Assembly: GCA_030142905.1 (NCBI GenBank)
Contig: JASJOG010000109.1
Location: 914,001-978,000, forward strand
Length of the DNA: 64,000 bases
Reading direction: 5' to 3'
From: Heliopora coerulea
Lineage: Eukaryota > Cnidaria > Anthozoa > Scleralcyonacea > Helioporidae
Shown piece by piece: positions 45,906-56,754 of the stretch (positions are counted from its first letter, which is position 1; every line of letters starts with the position of its first letter). The position numbers and the translations under genes were made by a program. A model generated the notes under the pieces. It had not been told where the DNA came from. It searched no databases and worked only from the letters and a program-made list of their open reading frames with translations.

Positions 45906-46363
45906 CTAATTTTCTACGTCAAATTTTTCGTGCTTTAATTTGTCCTTTAGCCAGTTACACGAAAAATTGTCTCCTTGAAATGTGTACTGGCAGGGGACTT
46001 CCACACCATAACTAGCCCTCTGTTGACATGTTTACCCGTGATTGCAACAGTTCCACAGTTTGTTGCGCGCTTTAAAAATTTTGTAACCCACAGTGCCATC
46101 AACTTAGGGATATGACCAATAATCTCGTTGCTATCCGACATTTCATTTGGGTGAATAGAAGAATTTATCGACAGGATTTCATCGAATGGCTGTGAAGAGT
46201 TTAATTTTTGCCTTTCGCGAACAACAGCGACTGCATTTTTATCGTCCGTGTTGTTTGGTTCTCGCTTGAGACGGTGTTCATCACCTATTTTAGCATTCCA
46301 TATATTCAAATAAACGTGATAACCACGAACAAATGATTTCACTCGTACGACATCCATTGACAA
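45906..46363 (-). pseudogene. HIRAN-like domain protein of transposon 1, frameshifted
   Basis: The minus-strand ORF starts MSMDVVRVKSFVRGYHVY. Hallmarks of HIRAN-like domains are WNAKIGDEHRLKREPNN, DKNAVAVVR, IIGHIPK, FLKRATNCGTVAITGKHVN and, after a one-base frameshift near 46005, EVPCQYTFQGDNF. The domain is known from RAD5/HLTF-type proteins, where it binds DNA 3' ends; its role in a transposon is unknown. The ATG-side faces the transposase start about 390 bp away, leaving room for a shared divergent promoter. The stop is at 45906-45908 in the shifted frame. A single-domain protein of about 150 residues would result if the frame were open. Confidence 0.75.
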
Positions 46364-46753
46364 TGCTTTTTTTCTGCAAACAATTGCTCGCTGACAGGCC
46401 TGCAGAGGAGGCTATTGCCGGATGTTGGCAAAGCTTTTAAAAGCACCGACGTAGGTGTATTTGTGTCACATAATGTGGACAGTTGTATCTTTTTAGCTTA
46501 ATTTATTTTCTAAAAGCATGGCAATGAAGTGCCAAAGGGTATTGCGTTCTCGCAGACTTCGGAGCATAAAATTTTACAACATACAAAATTGTGTATGTTT
46601 TATTATAACAGCCCACAATTCAAACTACCAAAAGTTTGGCCATATTGTAACTGTCAACAGCATTAAGCCATTTCCTAATTAGGCTAAACCTTTGTGAAAA
46701 CAAAAATCAAAACACTCATTTAAAGGGAAGCCAGGGGCTACGATTGTTCTGCT

Positions 46754-48686
46754 ATGGAAAATAAATGTATACAATGTGGCACTGATACAGCTTATACGTG
46801 CTTAACATGTAAAGTGGTAGTGTGAAATAAGTCGGGAAAATGCTCTGTATTCGCACCCGAAACAGTGGAAGACTGGAAAGCAGGGTATTGTGTCGGAAAC
46901 TGCATGAAGTGTAACGACAATCCCCGGTTAAAAAATGATGAAACAAGAAGAAGCTTTGAAATAGTTTCTGTCAAAAACCCGACCTGTGGTTCAAATCGTG
47001 GAGACGTGTTCGCTCGTAAAACAGAAACAGTTAAACCTAAAGCTAAGGCCACCTCCAAACGCCAGTATCTTGACTTATTGCAACGAGTTGAGCTTCTCGC
47101 ATTCCACAAAAAAACCCCAACATTCGGCGTCAGAAAATTAGCAGAAAAATTTGGCTGTGGTAAAACGCAGGTATCTTTGATTTTAAAGTCAGAAAAACAA
47201 ATCTTGGCAGAATAGGAGAGCAACGAAGGTCGTCCTGGGAAAAAGAGGGGTCGCCAACAGAACTTTCCACATGTAAATGACTGTCTGTGGAAATGGTATG
47301 TTACTTGCCGTAAATCCAATATACCTGTCAGTGGACCGATGCTTCAGGAGGAGGCTCTCCTTATTGCTCAAAAACTAGGCGAGGACACTGTAAATTTTGC
47401 TGCGTCGAATGGATGGTTGGATAGATGGAAGAAACGTTACAATATAACGCAAATGAATGTGGCCGGTGAGGAAGGAGACGTGAACGAGGAAACTATGACC
47501 AGTTGGGCAGAGCGAGCTCGCGAATTAGTAAGAGGATATCAACCTGCAGACGTTTGGAATATGGATGAAACCGGCTTGTTTTGGAAAGCCCTTCCAGAGA
47601 AAAGTCTATCTGAAAGAGGAAAAAGATGTCGAGGCGGCAAAAAAGCGAAGCAACGGTTGACGTGGGCATTTTTTGTGAATGCAGGCGGCGGTAAAGAGCC
47701 TCCAATTGTTATTGGAAAGAGCGTGAAACCGCGGTGCTTTAAGAGCTTGAAAGATAAGAATCGGCCATACAGTTGTCATTATTTTGCCAATAAGAAAGCA
47801 TGGATGACATCAGAAATATTCGAAGAGATTGTTCATCAGCTCAACCGACGTATGAAACGCCAAAACCGCAAAATTATTCTGTTTATCGATAACGCTCCTT
47901 GTCATCCGCCATTACCTTCAGACTACTTCACCAACATCAAGCTCGCGTTTTTGCCAAAAAATACAACGTCTCGAAGCCAACCACTAGACGCCGGAATTAT
48001 CAAGCAGTGGAAAGTAAAGACAAAGCGCATGTTATTGCGGTACGTGTGCAGCAAAGTTGATGGAAAATTGATGGCAAGTGAGATAACCAAATCTGTTCAT
48101 GTACTCATGTCGATACAATGGGGAAAAAGGCTTGGGATGAAATAAGCGAGGAGACCATCAAGAAGTGCTTCCTGAAAGTTGGTCTTTCCCCAGAGGAAAT
48201 CGGTGCAACAGATGAGGACGATGATCCTTTCGCTGGTGAAGAGATGCAAAGTCTCGAAGAGTTATGCACCATGCTTAACATGCCAGACTATACATCAGCT
48301 CAAGAATTTTTGGATGCTGAAGACGAGCTTACAACTTGTGAAGAACTAATCAACAGTGACGTACCAACCTGGCGGACGATGTTAGAGCCTCGATTATTCA
48401 GGAAATACTACACGAGAGCAGCGAGCCACAAACCAAACAGCAGAAAGATATGTGCGAGGTTGTTGATGACGACAACGAAGACAATGACTTTGACTGCAAT
48501 CTTCGCGAACCAGTCATTACGTCTACATTCGAAGCCCTCAGAACTGCCGAGCAACTGGCAGAGTTTGCAGAATTCCGTGGTCATGAAGACCTAACTAACG
48601 CTATGTTAAATGTAACCGACATTTTGAGTAACTATCGTCTGCGAGAGCCTCGAAAGCAAACATTTATTGATTCCTTCTTCAAATGA
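46754..48686 (+). pseudogene. pogo/Tigger-type DDE transposase, decayed
   Basis: The reading starts at ATG 46754 with a cysteine-rich, zinc-finger-like segment (KCIQCGT, CLTCKVVV). A CENP-B-type helix-turn-helix follows (FGVRKLAEKFGCGKTQVS, about 47118-47175), then the second DNA-binding half (AASNGWLDRWKKRYNI) and a DDE core: VWNMDETGLFWKA (first Asp, about 47560), IILFIDNAPCHPP (second Asp, about 47885) and SRSQPLDAGIIKQWK (third Asp, about 47985). Breaks are a TGA at 46823-46825 in a cysteine-rich stretch, a TAG at 47213-47215, and frameshifts near 48118 and 48375. The C-terminus runs to FIDSFFK with TGA at 48684. All three acidic residues are still present. Confidence 0.88.
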
Positions 48687-49033
48687 CTGTAAGAGACGCT
48701 CAATAAATTTTAAGTAATTGAACATCATTTTTAGCTTAGACACTTTGTTATGTTTTATATTGTAAACTATCGCGGGAGACTCAAAAGCAAACGTTTATAG
48801 ATTTTTTTCCAAATTACTGAACTAAGAAACGCGAAATATTAGTAGTGATTAATTACAATAATTCTGAACGTAGACATTTAGTAGGCTTTATATTATATAC
48901 TGTTTGATACTTAAATCACACGAAAAATTGCCCCCCGTCGTGTTTTCTGCAAAACCCCTTTTAAGCGGACACCCCTTTTAAGCGGACATCTAAGCGAGGT
49001 CCCGAAGGTGTCCGCTTAATAGGGGTTCGACTG

Positions 49034-49905
49034 TATGTATGTAAATCCAAATCAATGTAGTGTTAACCAAGTCAAAATCATTATTAAGGTCATAAATGCA
49101 ATATCAATGACCAACAATGCCCCCCATCGCGCATGACGCCATTGCGATCTATTCGCATCAACTAACGTCGTTTCTTGTACAAGTCTATCAAAGACTGGAC
49201 ACCACTTAACAGTTCAGCTGCTGTTGCTATAACGACTACGTACATAGTAGGTACGTCATTTTCCTATGGGCGTGGAAGTGACTCCTTTCCTTTCTTAGAC
49301 GTCACTAATTTTATTTAAGGAGCGTATCTAAGTGAAAGAGCATCTTGGTAGGTCAATTTTGTCGTATTCTATAAATTATCTGCAACAAAACAATTGTTTG
49401 GGCGAGATGACTGTTGAAAACCAGCTCGGTAACGGAAGGAAGCGACAGCGACTTGATGTGTAGACAAAATGTCGTGTCTGGGTTTAATGTAAATTCGATC
49501 GATGTTTTCGTTCTTTCACATGTTTTAAGACTTAGGAATTGAAACGTCTCGTTTCCATCGGGTTATAGAAACATAAAAAATCTGACTTTTTCTTGGGTTT
49601 TTATCAAGTTTGAGCTTAATATATATACGATTTGTTGATTAACGCGAGCACAGTGAAAGTTTAACTCTCACAATGAAGATAATTGCGATACGCCTACTAA
49701 AGATGCAAACGTGTTACTGTCTTCCCAGAAACTATACTAACCAGAGAACAATCCCTATTTGATGATAAAATTTGGGTACTTCAATGTACAAATGAACAAG
49801 CTCAGGCTCACACAAGAATGTGAAGACGAGAATCCACTGAAAAGAACAACACAGGCAAATAGCATGACACATACGACATCGCCGTTTTCAAGTAAAAAAT
49901 TCATA
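49034..49905. other. Spacer between the two transposons, no gene seen
   Basis: About 870 bp without a supported ORF or repeat. Confidence 0.5.
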
Positions 49906-50120
49906 CCTTATTGTTACTAATTTTCGCGGGTCTTAATTTTCGCGATTTTCAAAAAATCGCGAAATTAAAGACCGGCGAAAAAAGGTTTACGCGAAAATTA
50001 ACCATGCGAAAATTAATTGTCTATTTATTAATTTTCTATTTCTATTTTCTAAAAAAATAATATTTCTTTAATCAAGGATAAATTGAGATGCAGGTACATA
50101 ATTCTTAACCACATTTTCAA

Positions 50121-50333
50121 TTAAACGTCTACGTTGGAACTCTCTTCTTCTGAATCACTGATTTCCTCTTCCTGTTGCAGTTCTTTCAATATGTCCTTAG
50201 TGCAGCCATCAAACAATCCATTCTTGTCTGGCTCCTTGTAACTAGTCAAGGCAAGTTGTTTATATTTGTCAATTATTTCTCTGTATGTTCCTTGCTGTGG
50301 CTTCCATTTCAATAACAACTTTGATAGACACAC
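50121..50333 (-). pseudogene. C-terminal part of the HIRAN-like ORF of transposon 2, cut off by the LINE
   Basis: The minus-strand frame reads KLLLKWKPQQGTYREIIDKY, then KEPDKNGLFDGCTKDILKEL and an acidic end (EEEISDSEEESSNVDV) before a stop at 50121-50123. It starts exactly at the LINE's left edge and lies downstream of the HIRAN part on the same strand, so it is most simply its C-terminus. An independent ORF cannot be excluded. Confidence 0.5.
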
Positions 50334-50336
50334 AAT

Positions 50337-51982
50337 ATGGCGAGTAAGACGTCTAGCATTGAGCTTCTGAATTCAAGTGTTAAAGCTAGTGATATAAGGC
50401 AAAATCTTAAAGTGACTACGAAAGGAAAGCTTAAATGGAAAGGCAGCTTTAGTGATCTGCAAGACTTACTGATCCGAGAGCTTGGAATACAAACGGAGAC
50501 GAAGTGGTCAACACCGGGAGGCTGTTGTAAGAAATTTGAAAATAATAGTCTAACCATTAGATGGTATACAGACAGCTTTTCCCTTATAATTAAAAGAGAT
50601 GATAGCAGCCTATTAATGGATAAGTTTGGTCTATTGGATACTAAGGAATCTGAAACAGCTGAAGAGAATAAGGAAGAATCTATCACAACTGGCGAAGAAC
50701 TTGAATATGGCGCCGACGACGAAGACGATACGCTTGATCAAGATACCGGTATTGAAAAATGTCCTTCGCAAATGTCAAATGAAAAGTCTAATGACTTAGT
50801 CAATATAGACACTATCCTGGAACTTATAGAACTCAAAGTTAATGATATAAAGAAGAAGTTTACGTCAAAGATAAGTGACTTAGAAAATAAAATCTTTGAT
50901 CTAAAGACACACGGCACGGGAAGTCTATCACAAGAGAAGTTTACTGATAACCTTCAACGCGACAAACAGGAATTAAAGGAGGAGAACTGTGCGCTACGCG
51001 AAAAGGTTATGAATCTGTCCCTCATTGTGTCGGACCTGAATAACAAAATTAAAGATAATGAAAAAGAGCGATTGAGCCTTATAACAGCAATGAAGTTACT
51101 TTATACGGAAACAGATTTGGAAATCCCTCGACTAAATCTTGAAACCCAATGGCAAACCAAGTCAACAGACCGAACACAAAATGCATCGAATCCAAGTCGA
51201 CTGGAAACACGTAGTCGGCCTAATGAGAGCGCTGATGCTATACCAACAAGTAATCGTTACTCAGCACTAAACATCACTGACAAGGATGAGCCAGTGGAAA
51301 TACTTGAGACTGAGCCGAAAGATTTACCATCACTGCCGGCACAGAAACAACTGCCTAAAAAGTGAAGAGAGTAAGAAATGACGCAGGCGATAAAACACCA
51401 GCTGGCAGACCACCGCCATCAGAAAAACAATCTGAATCTGAAGATCACACAACGGAAAGGCAGAAGGACAAACACATTGGAACACGAAATCGACCGTCAG
51501 TTGTGATTCTTAGTGATTCCATGACTAAATATTTCGATAAAAGAAGATTACAAAACGGTGTCATTAAAAATGTCAACATCAAAACATTTCCTGGCGCAAA
51601 AACACAGCATATGATTTATACAAAACCAACTTTGGCAACAAAGCCTGACGCTATCATTATGCACGTGGGAACGAACGACATTAAAAACAGTACACCTGAA
51701 AGAGTAGCTGAGTCCATGCTGAAGCTTGGTAAAGATATTAAGCAGGAATGTGGTAATGTACAACTAATTTTCTCAAATATCATAAAAAGAACTGATGATC
51801 TGAGCCTGAACACTAAGATAAGTCGTTCTAACAAATTACTTGAACTAGCATGCTCAGAACAAAGATTGGGATTGATAAACAACGATAATATATGCCAAAA
51901 ACATCTAAATAGTTATGGGGTACATCTTAATAAAAGTGGTACCGCGCAATTAGCTATGAACATTAAAAAATTATTTGAATAA
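50337..51982 (+). pseudogene. LINE ORF1 with coiled coil and SGNH/GDSL-esterase-like domain
   Basis: It starts MASKTSSIELLNSSVKASD. An N-terminal region (GKLKWKGSFSDLQDLLIREL) is followed by an acidic linker and a predicted coiled coil (about codons 155-255). After a one-base deletion in an A-run near 51357-51361 the frame resumes with an SGNH-like domain: VVILSDSMTKYF (block I), FPGAKTQHM, IIMHVGTNDI (block III) and a late GVHLNKSGTAQL (His block). Such esterase domains are known in ORF1 of CR1/L2 LINEs. The stop is at 51980-51982. Confidence 0.85.
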
Positions 51983-52103
51983 TAATTGACTAGAAGAATT
52001 TAATAATAATGTCACTGGAGACCACACGGGACCACTCAACTATCAAATAAGTGATGATGATAAAACAATATATCCAAAACGTAAGGGATTTAAGATCGGC
52101 CTG

Positions 52104-54923
52104 TTGAATATTACTAGTTTGGTAAAACACATTGAAGAACTTAATGTATTTATCTCAAACTTGCCATTCGGTATACTTTGTATTAACGAAACCAGACTTG
52201 ATAAATCTATCAATGATCTCCTGGTTAAATTAGCTGGTTATGAAATTGTTAGACGAGATAGAAATCGATCAGGTGGAGGTGTAGCTATTTATATAAGGAG
52301 CTGTATCCCATGTATAAATAAAAACGACTTAATCCCAGAGGATGTGGAGGCCATTTGTTTAGAAATTAAAAAGCCAAAAGCAAAACCTTTATTGATCTCT
52401 ACTTGGTATCGCCCTCCAAGTGCAAATTGTGAATTTTTTTTCTCATTTTGAAAACTTAAAAAAATTGATAATGAGAAAAGTGAAGTTGTGATAACGGGTG
52501 ACTTCATCTGTGACTTGCTCAAAACGGTTGATCACAACAACAACCTAAAACGACTCAGAGATCTCATTGACATTTATCAATTACAGCAACATATAGAGAC
52601 TCCCACAAGAATAACTTCGTCAACAGAAACACTATTAGATATTGTGATCACTAGAAGTGATGACAATAAAACAAGTGATTCTGGTGTAATTGAGATGGGA
52701 ATAAGCGATCACAGTATGGCATATATTTGTAGAAAAATTAGCGTTCCTCGACAAGAACCTAAAATTGTAGAAACAAGGCAATTTAAAAACTTTAATACCA
52801 TACAATTTCAAAATAATTTAGAACAAGCTCTTAAATCTTTCACGTATAATTCTGATCCAAACCAAGCTTGGAGAGAGTGGAAATCAATCTTTCTTAAGAT
52901 TGCAGATATCCATGCCCCGTATCGTACTAGAAAAGTGAAAAGCGAATTTAGGCCATGGCTAAATGAAAATATTAAGAAACTGAGCCACCATAGAGATTTC
53001 CTTAAAAAGAAAGCAATACAACTAAATTCACCTACCTATTATGAAGCATATAAAAGATGTAAAAATCAGGTTACTTCACTTATTAGGGAAACTAAAGCAT
53101 CATATTTTAAAATAAATTTAGAAAATTGCACAAATAACAAAGATGGCTGGAAATACATCAACGAACTACTCAATAGGAAATCACAAACCACGACTATTAA
53201 CGAAATTGAAGTTGATGAAAGAATAATTACAGGAAATCAGAATATAGCCAATGAATTTAATAAATTCTGTTGCGAGATTGGACCAAAACTTTGCGAGGAC
53301 ATACCACCAAATAATATTGACCCTTTGCAATGGGTATCACCTAGTGATAGGGAATTTTCTTTTAGACTAATATCTGAAAGTGAACTGATTAAGGTCTTAG
53401 AGAGGTTGAAATTATCTAAAGCATCTGGCTTGGATAAAATTACGAACAAATTACTAAAGGCAGCAGGACATACTGTTTGTGAAACTTTATTATATGTTTT
53501 CAATTTAGTTCTAGCTACTGATATGTTCCCCGATGATCTAAAAATAGCTAAAGTAACCCCTATTTATAAAGAGGGGGATAAAAAGAACTGTGGAAATTAC
53601 AGACCTATTTCAGTTCTACCAGTTATTGCCAAAATCATGGAGAAACTTATATACGACCAATTAAGTAAATTTTTGAATGATAACAATATTATCTCAAAAC
53701 AATAATCAGGATTTCGTCAGTATCATTCCACAGAAACGTCTTCATTGTATACAACAGACAAATGCCTGATGAACATTGACAAGGGTTTAATTAATGGTGT
53801 ATTGTTCCTCGACCTAAAGAAAGCGTTTGATACCATAGATCATCAAATACTTTTATCTAAGCTTGAACTATATGGCGTAAAAACCCAGGTTCTTAGTCTA
53901 TTTAAATCATACTTAGATAACAGAATGCAAATCTGTATACTACAAGGTATAAAGTAAAAGCCAAAAAAAATTCAATGTGGTGTTCCACAAGGATCAAATC
54001 TAGGACCATTATTGTTTTCCCTCTACATTAATGACCTTCCTAACTGTCTTCAAAATACTCAAGCTTCGATGTTTGCAGATGATACCAACTTATCTAGTTC
54101 AGGAACTTCACCAACTGACATTGAAAACAAAATCAATGCAGATCTACATAATGTCAATATTTGGCTAACAGCAAACAAATTGACTTTAAATATTAAAAAA
54201 ACAGAGTTTATGCTAATAGCATCAAAAAAGAGACTAAAGCAATTTACTGAAACTCCAAATATTATAATTGGAAGGCATGCAATTAAGCTAGTAAAAAATA
54301 AGAAAGTATTAAGAATTATTCTTGATGAAGAGTTAAAATGGAATGAACATAATGATGAACAGTGCAAAAAGATATCTAAATCTATTTGTTTATTAAGAAG
54401 ATCAAAACGATATGTAAACCAAAATGCACTGATGAATATTTATAACTCACTAGTCCTGTCTAATTTCACTTACTGTTCTACTGTATGGAATGATGGTGGT
54501 CGTGCACACTCGAATAAGCTGTACAAATTGCAGAAAAGAGCTGCCCGTGTTATAACGGGATCTAGTTACGATGTTAGGTCGAAGGAAATTTTTGCTGATT
54601 TGGGATGGGCTCCGATTGAAAACATTTTAAAGAAACGGGAAGTAAACATTAATTTTAAATCACTACAAGGACAATTACCAGAATATATATCTGAAATGTT
54701 TAATATCAGAAATAATGCTATGTATCACCTAAGATGCAACGATCGAAAACTTCACTTAAATAAACCTAATACAGATTTCATGAAAAAGTCCTTCTCATAT
54801 AGGTCAGCGGCTGCATGGAACAAATTGCCTCGTGATATAGTTTCTGAGTATCAAACTCTGTCTACGACAAGATTTAAAAATCTAATTGATCACTATTTCC
54901 AAAATTTAGAAAACAGCAATTGA
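52104..54923 (+). pseudogene. LINE ORF2, endonuclease-reverse transcriptase, with nonsense mutations
   Basis: The frame probably opens somewhat before 52104. The endonuclease blocks are GLLNITSLVKHIEEL, CINETRLDKS, VEAICLEIK, GDFICDLL (the usual GDFN Asn is Ile here) and GISDHSM. The RT blocks are KVTPIYKEGDKKNCGNYRPI, GVLFLDLKKAFDTIDH (first Asp), CGVPQGSNLGPLLF and FADD at about 54075. Interruptions in one frame are TGA at 52449-52451 (flanked by homopolymer indels), TAA at 53703-53705 and TAA at 53955-53957. The C-terminus (WNKLPRDIVS...) reaches the stop at 54921-54923. Confidence 0.9.
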
Positions 54924-55263
54924 TAATGGCTCTAAGATTGTCCAAGACATTTCAGGACGACACTTGTTTGAACTGCATAAATTTGGGCTCGTGTGGGTTC
55001 TAAACACTTGTAGGATGTTAATTGTTAGTTATGTTTGTATATATTATTAATAATCGGTAGTTCGTAATATAATTAGTTTATTGATAGGTTGCAAATAAAG
55101 TAGTTATTATAGGGTGAAGCTGATTAGTATGTAGGCTTCGCAACTTTTTGTAATTTAATAGATTTTTAGACCAAAGCACGGCCCATTGAAAAACAGTTTA
55201 GTGTGCTGAATGGCTACCGTGCATAAATAATCTTAAATAATAATAATAATAATAATAATAATA

Positions 55264-55573
55264 CCCCTTGCACAAGTGGTGATCTTTGGTGCTTCGTATC
55301 CACAACTTTGGTGTAAACAACCCCTCCTCTCAAAAGAAAAAAGCGTGTAGGCCTAGAAATTTCTCTAGGTAAGTGACTAATTATAGAGTCAGCAAGCCGT
55401 CCAGAAAGGCGCTTAGTAGCGGCTATAGCATAGCGATCATGGGAGTTGTTTCTTTCGTGAGAGCATGTCAAACGTTCTCCAAGAATCGGTTCCCAAACCT
55501 CTTTGTAAACGTGAAATCCACGAAGTCCGCACAGAAAAGAATGCTTGATAGACTCTCTTTCGTTGTTTGCCAT
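55264..55573 (-). pseudogene. HIRAN-like domain ORF of transposon 2, interrupted by the LINE
   Basis: The likely start is MANNERESIKHSFLCGLRG at 55573. Matching blocks to the ORF of transposon 1 are RGFHVYKEVWEPILGERL, NNSHDRYAIA, HLPREISR, FFLLRGGVVYTKV and RSPLVQG, after which the frame enters the LINE's AAT tail. The two HIRAN-like ORFs are clearly diverged, so they did not arise by recent copying. It points away from the transposase fragment beside it. Confidence 0.75.
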
Positions 55574-55975
55574 TGTTGAGCTCCCGTGTTTTGTCAAAAT
55601 TGGCATCACTGAACATTGAAGTTGTGTCAGTTCCTGCAAATATGACACATTTCTTCCAGCCCCTGGATCTTACTGTTAATGGAGAGGCTAAGCGGTTTAT
55701 GAAGGACCAGTTTACTTGGTGGTATTCAGCAGAAATCCAAAAGCAGATGGAATCAGGAAACGAGTACTGAGGACATCGAAGTCGATTTACGACTGTTTGT
55801 CCTGAAGCCCTTGCATGCCACCTGGATTGTGATCCTTTACAACCACTAGACTAGCAGTGAGGGAAAGCGCTACGTTACAAAAAGATGGGAAAAAGCAGGG
55901 GTTGCTGGAGTAGTGAGGGGTGAATCAACTCTTCCTCCTGAGGATCCGTTTGAGGAAATAGACAATGTACGGTAG
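55567..55975 (+). pseudogene. 3' third of a second pogo/Tigger-type transposase
   Basis: The frame reads LSKLASLNIEVVSVPANMTH, FFQPLDLTVNGEAKRFMKDQ (third catalytic Asp in QPLD) and then, after a frameshift near 55762, TEDIEVDLRLFVLKPLHATW. A TAG in the NHTSSEGK-type stretch (about 55847) is followed by GKRYVTKRWEKAGV and PPEDPFEEID, ending at TAG 55973-55975. The first two-thirds of the protein are missing. It belongs to a different subfamily from the transposase at 46754-48686. Confidence 0.8.
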
Positions 55976-56272
55976 ACATAAAGTAAGGTAGTTACTCTAC
56001 TTTGCTGTAAACAAACATGGACCAATTTCATTTAATTTTACTTATGGTTTTGTTCAGTTAAAGTATGTTGGAAACAATTGCTATTAATAAAGTATTATTT
56101 GCCAGTTCTGAGACTAACTGTTTTTAATGCTGATCGTTTTTTTGGCAGTTTTCGCGAAATTTAGTTCCCTTAAACGTACTTTTTTGCCAAATCGCGAAAT
56201 TTAAGTCCCGCGAAATATGCCTGTTCCATGTTCGCGAAATTTAAGTACCCGCGAAAATTAGTAACAATAAGG

Positions 56273-56754
56273 TACCTAATTTTAAGAATTTTTTATCACT
56301 GCACATTTTTGCGAAAAGTTTATCCAGGCAGAAGCACGCCTTTAAAAATTTCTGACCACACCCTTATGATAATATGTGTAACCACTGAATTTAAAATAGA
56401 CTACACTTGATATTCAAAAATGCCAAAACCAAGATACAGTACATACTGTTACTACATTCTACGACTATCTATGACAGCCCAGTTTCATAATCTTGCCTAT
56501 CAAAACTGACAAAACAAATTTTATCACTGCGCAAATTGGTTATCGCTACACACTAAAATTATGTATGAAAAAATTTATGCCCATTCAGTCTCCAAGATAT
56601 AGAACAATCGATAAGATCGTGTTGCCATAAAAGAAGCAAGAAAAGAAAAGGAGTACTCAGAACATGGTATGAAGTTCTTCAGTTCAATGACACGCTTTAA
56701 TGCGAAGAACGTGCGGTAAACATTGGCCGTCACATTCTGGTCACCGTCCGTATT
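56273..56754. other. Spacer, no gene seen
   Basis: About 480 bp of AT-rich sequence between transposon 2 and a LINE fragment. Confidence 0.5.

Larger units (their letters stand above)
45586..49033 (+). mobile_element. pogo/Tigger-type DNA transposon 1, with transposase and HIRAN-like ORF (decayed)
   Basis: The ends CAGTCGAACCCCTAATAG (45586) and its inverted form AATAGGGGTTCGACTG (ending 49033) are flanked by TA on both sides. The motif TTTTAAGCGGACACCCC and variants occurs at least four times in the left 200 bp and three times in the right 100 bp. The element is 3,448 bp. It carries a + strand transposase (46754-48686) and, head to head, a - strand HIRAN-like ORF (45906-46363). Both ORFs are broken, so this copy is not autonomous. 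Confidence 0.9.
50330..55263 (+). mobile_element. Nearly full-length CR1/L2-type LINE inserted in transposon 2
   Basis: A two-ORF non-LTR retrotransposon on the + strand: ORF1 with an SGNH/GDSL-esterase-like domain, ORF2 with an apurinic-type endonuclease and reverse transcriptase, and a 3' tail of AAT repeats (about 55236-55263). The left edge falls between the two parts of the minus-strand HIRAN-like ORF. Length is about 4.9 kb. Several stops and frameshifts make it inactive. The clade call (CR1/L2 group) rests on the ORF1 esterase and the RT motifs. Confidence 0.85.
49906..56272. mobile_element. pogo/Tigger-type DNA transposon 2, deleted, with a nested LINE
   Basis: A 26-bp perfect terminal inverted repeat, starting CCTTATTGTTACTAATTTTC at 49906 and ending GTAACAATAAGG at 56272, is flanked by TA. 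Motifs of the GCGAAATTTAAG/CGCGAAAATTA type recur near both ends. Without the LINE (about 50330-55263) the element is about 1.4 kb. It keeps a HIRAN-like ORF on the - strand (55264-55573, continued at 50121-50333) and only the 3' third of a + strand transposase (55567-55975). The join at about 55573 suggests an internal deletion that removed the shared upstream region and the transposase N-terminus. Confidence 0.9.

Noticed and set aside
55373..55579. + strand ORF of 68 codons
   Set aside because: Antisense shadow of the HIRAN-like ORF of transposon 2.
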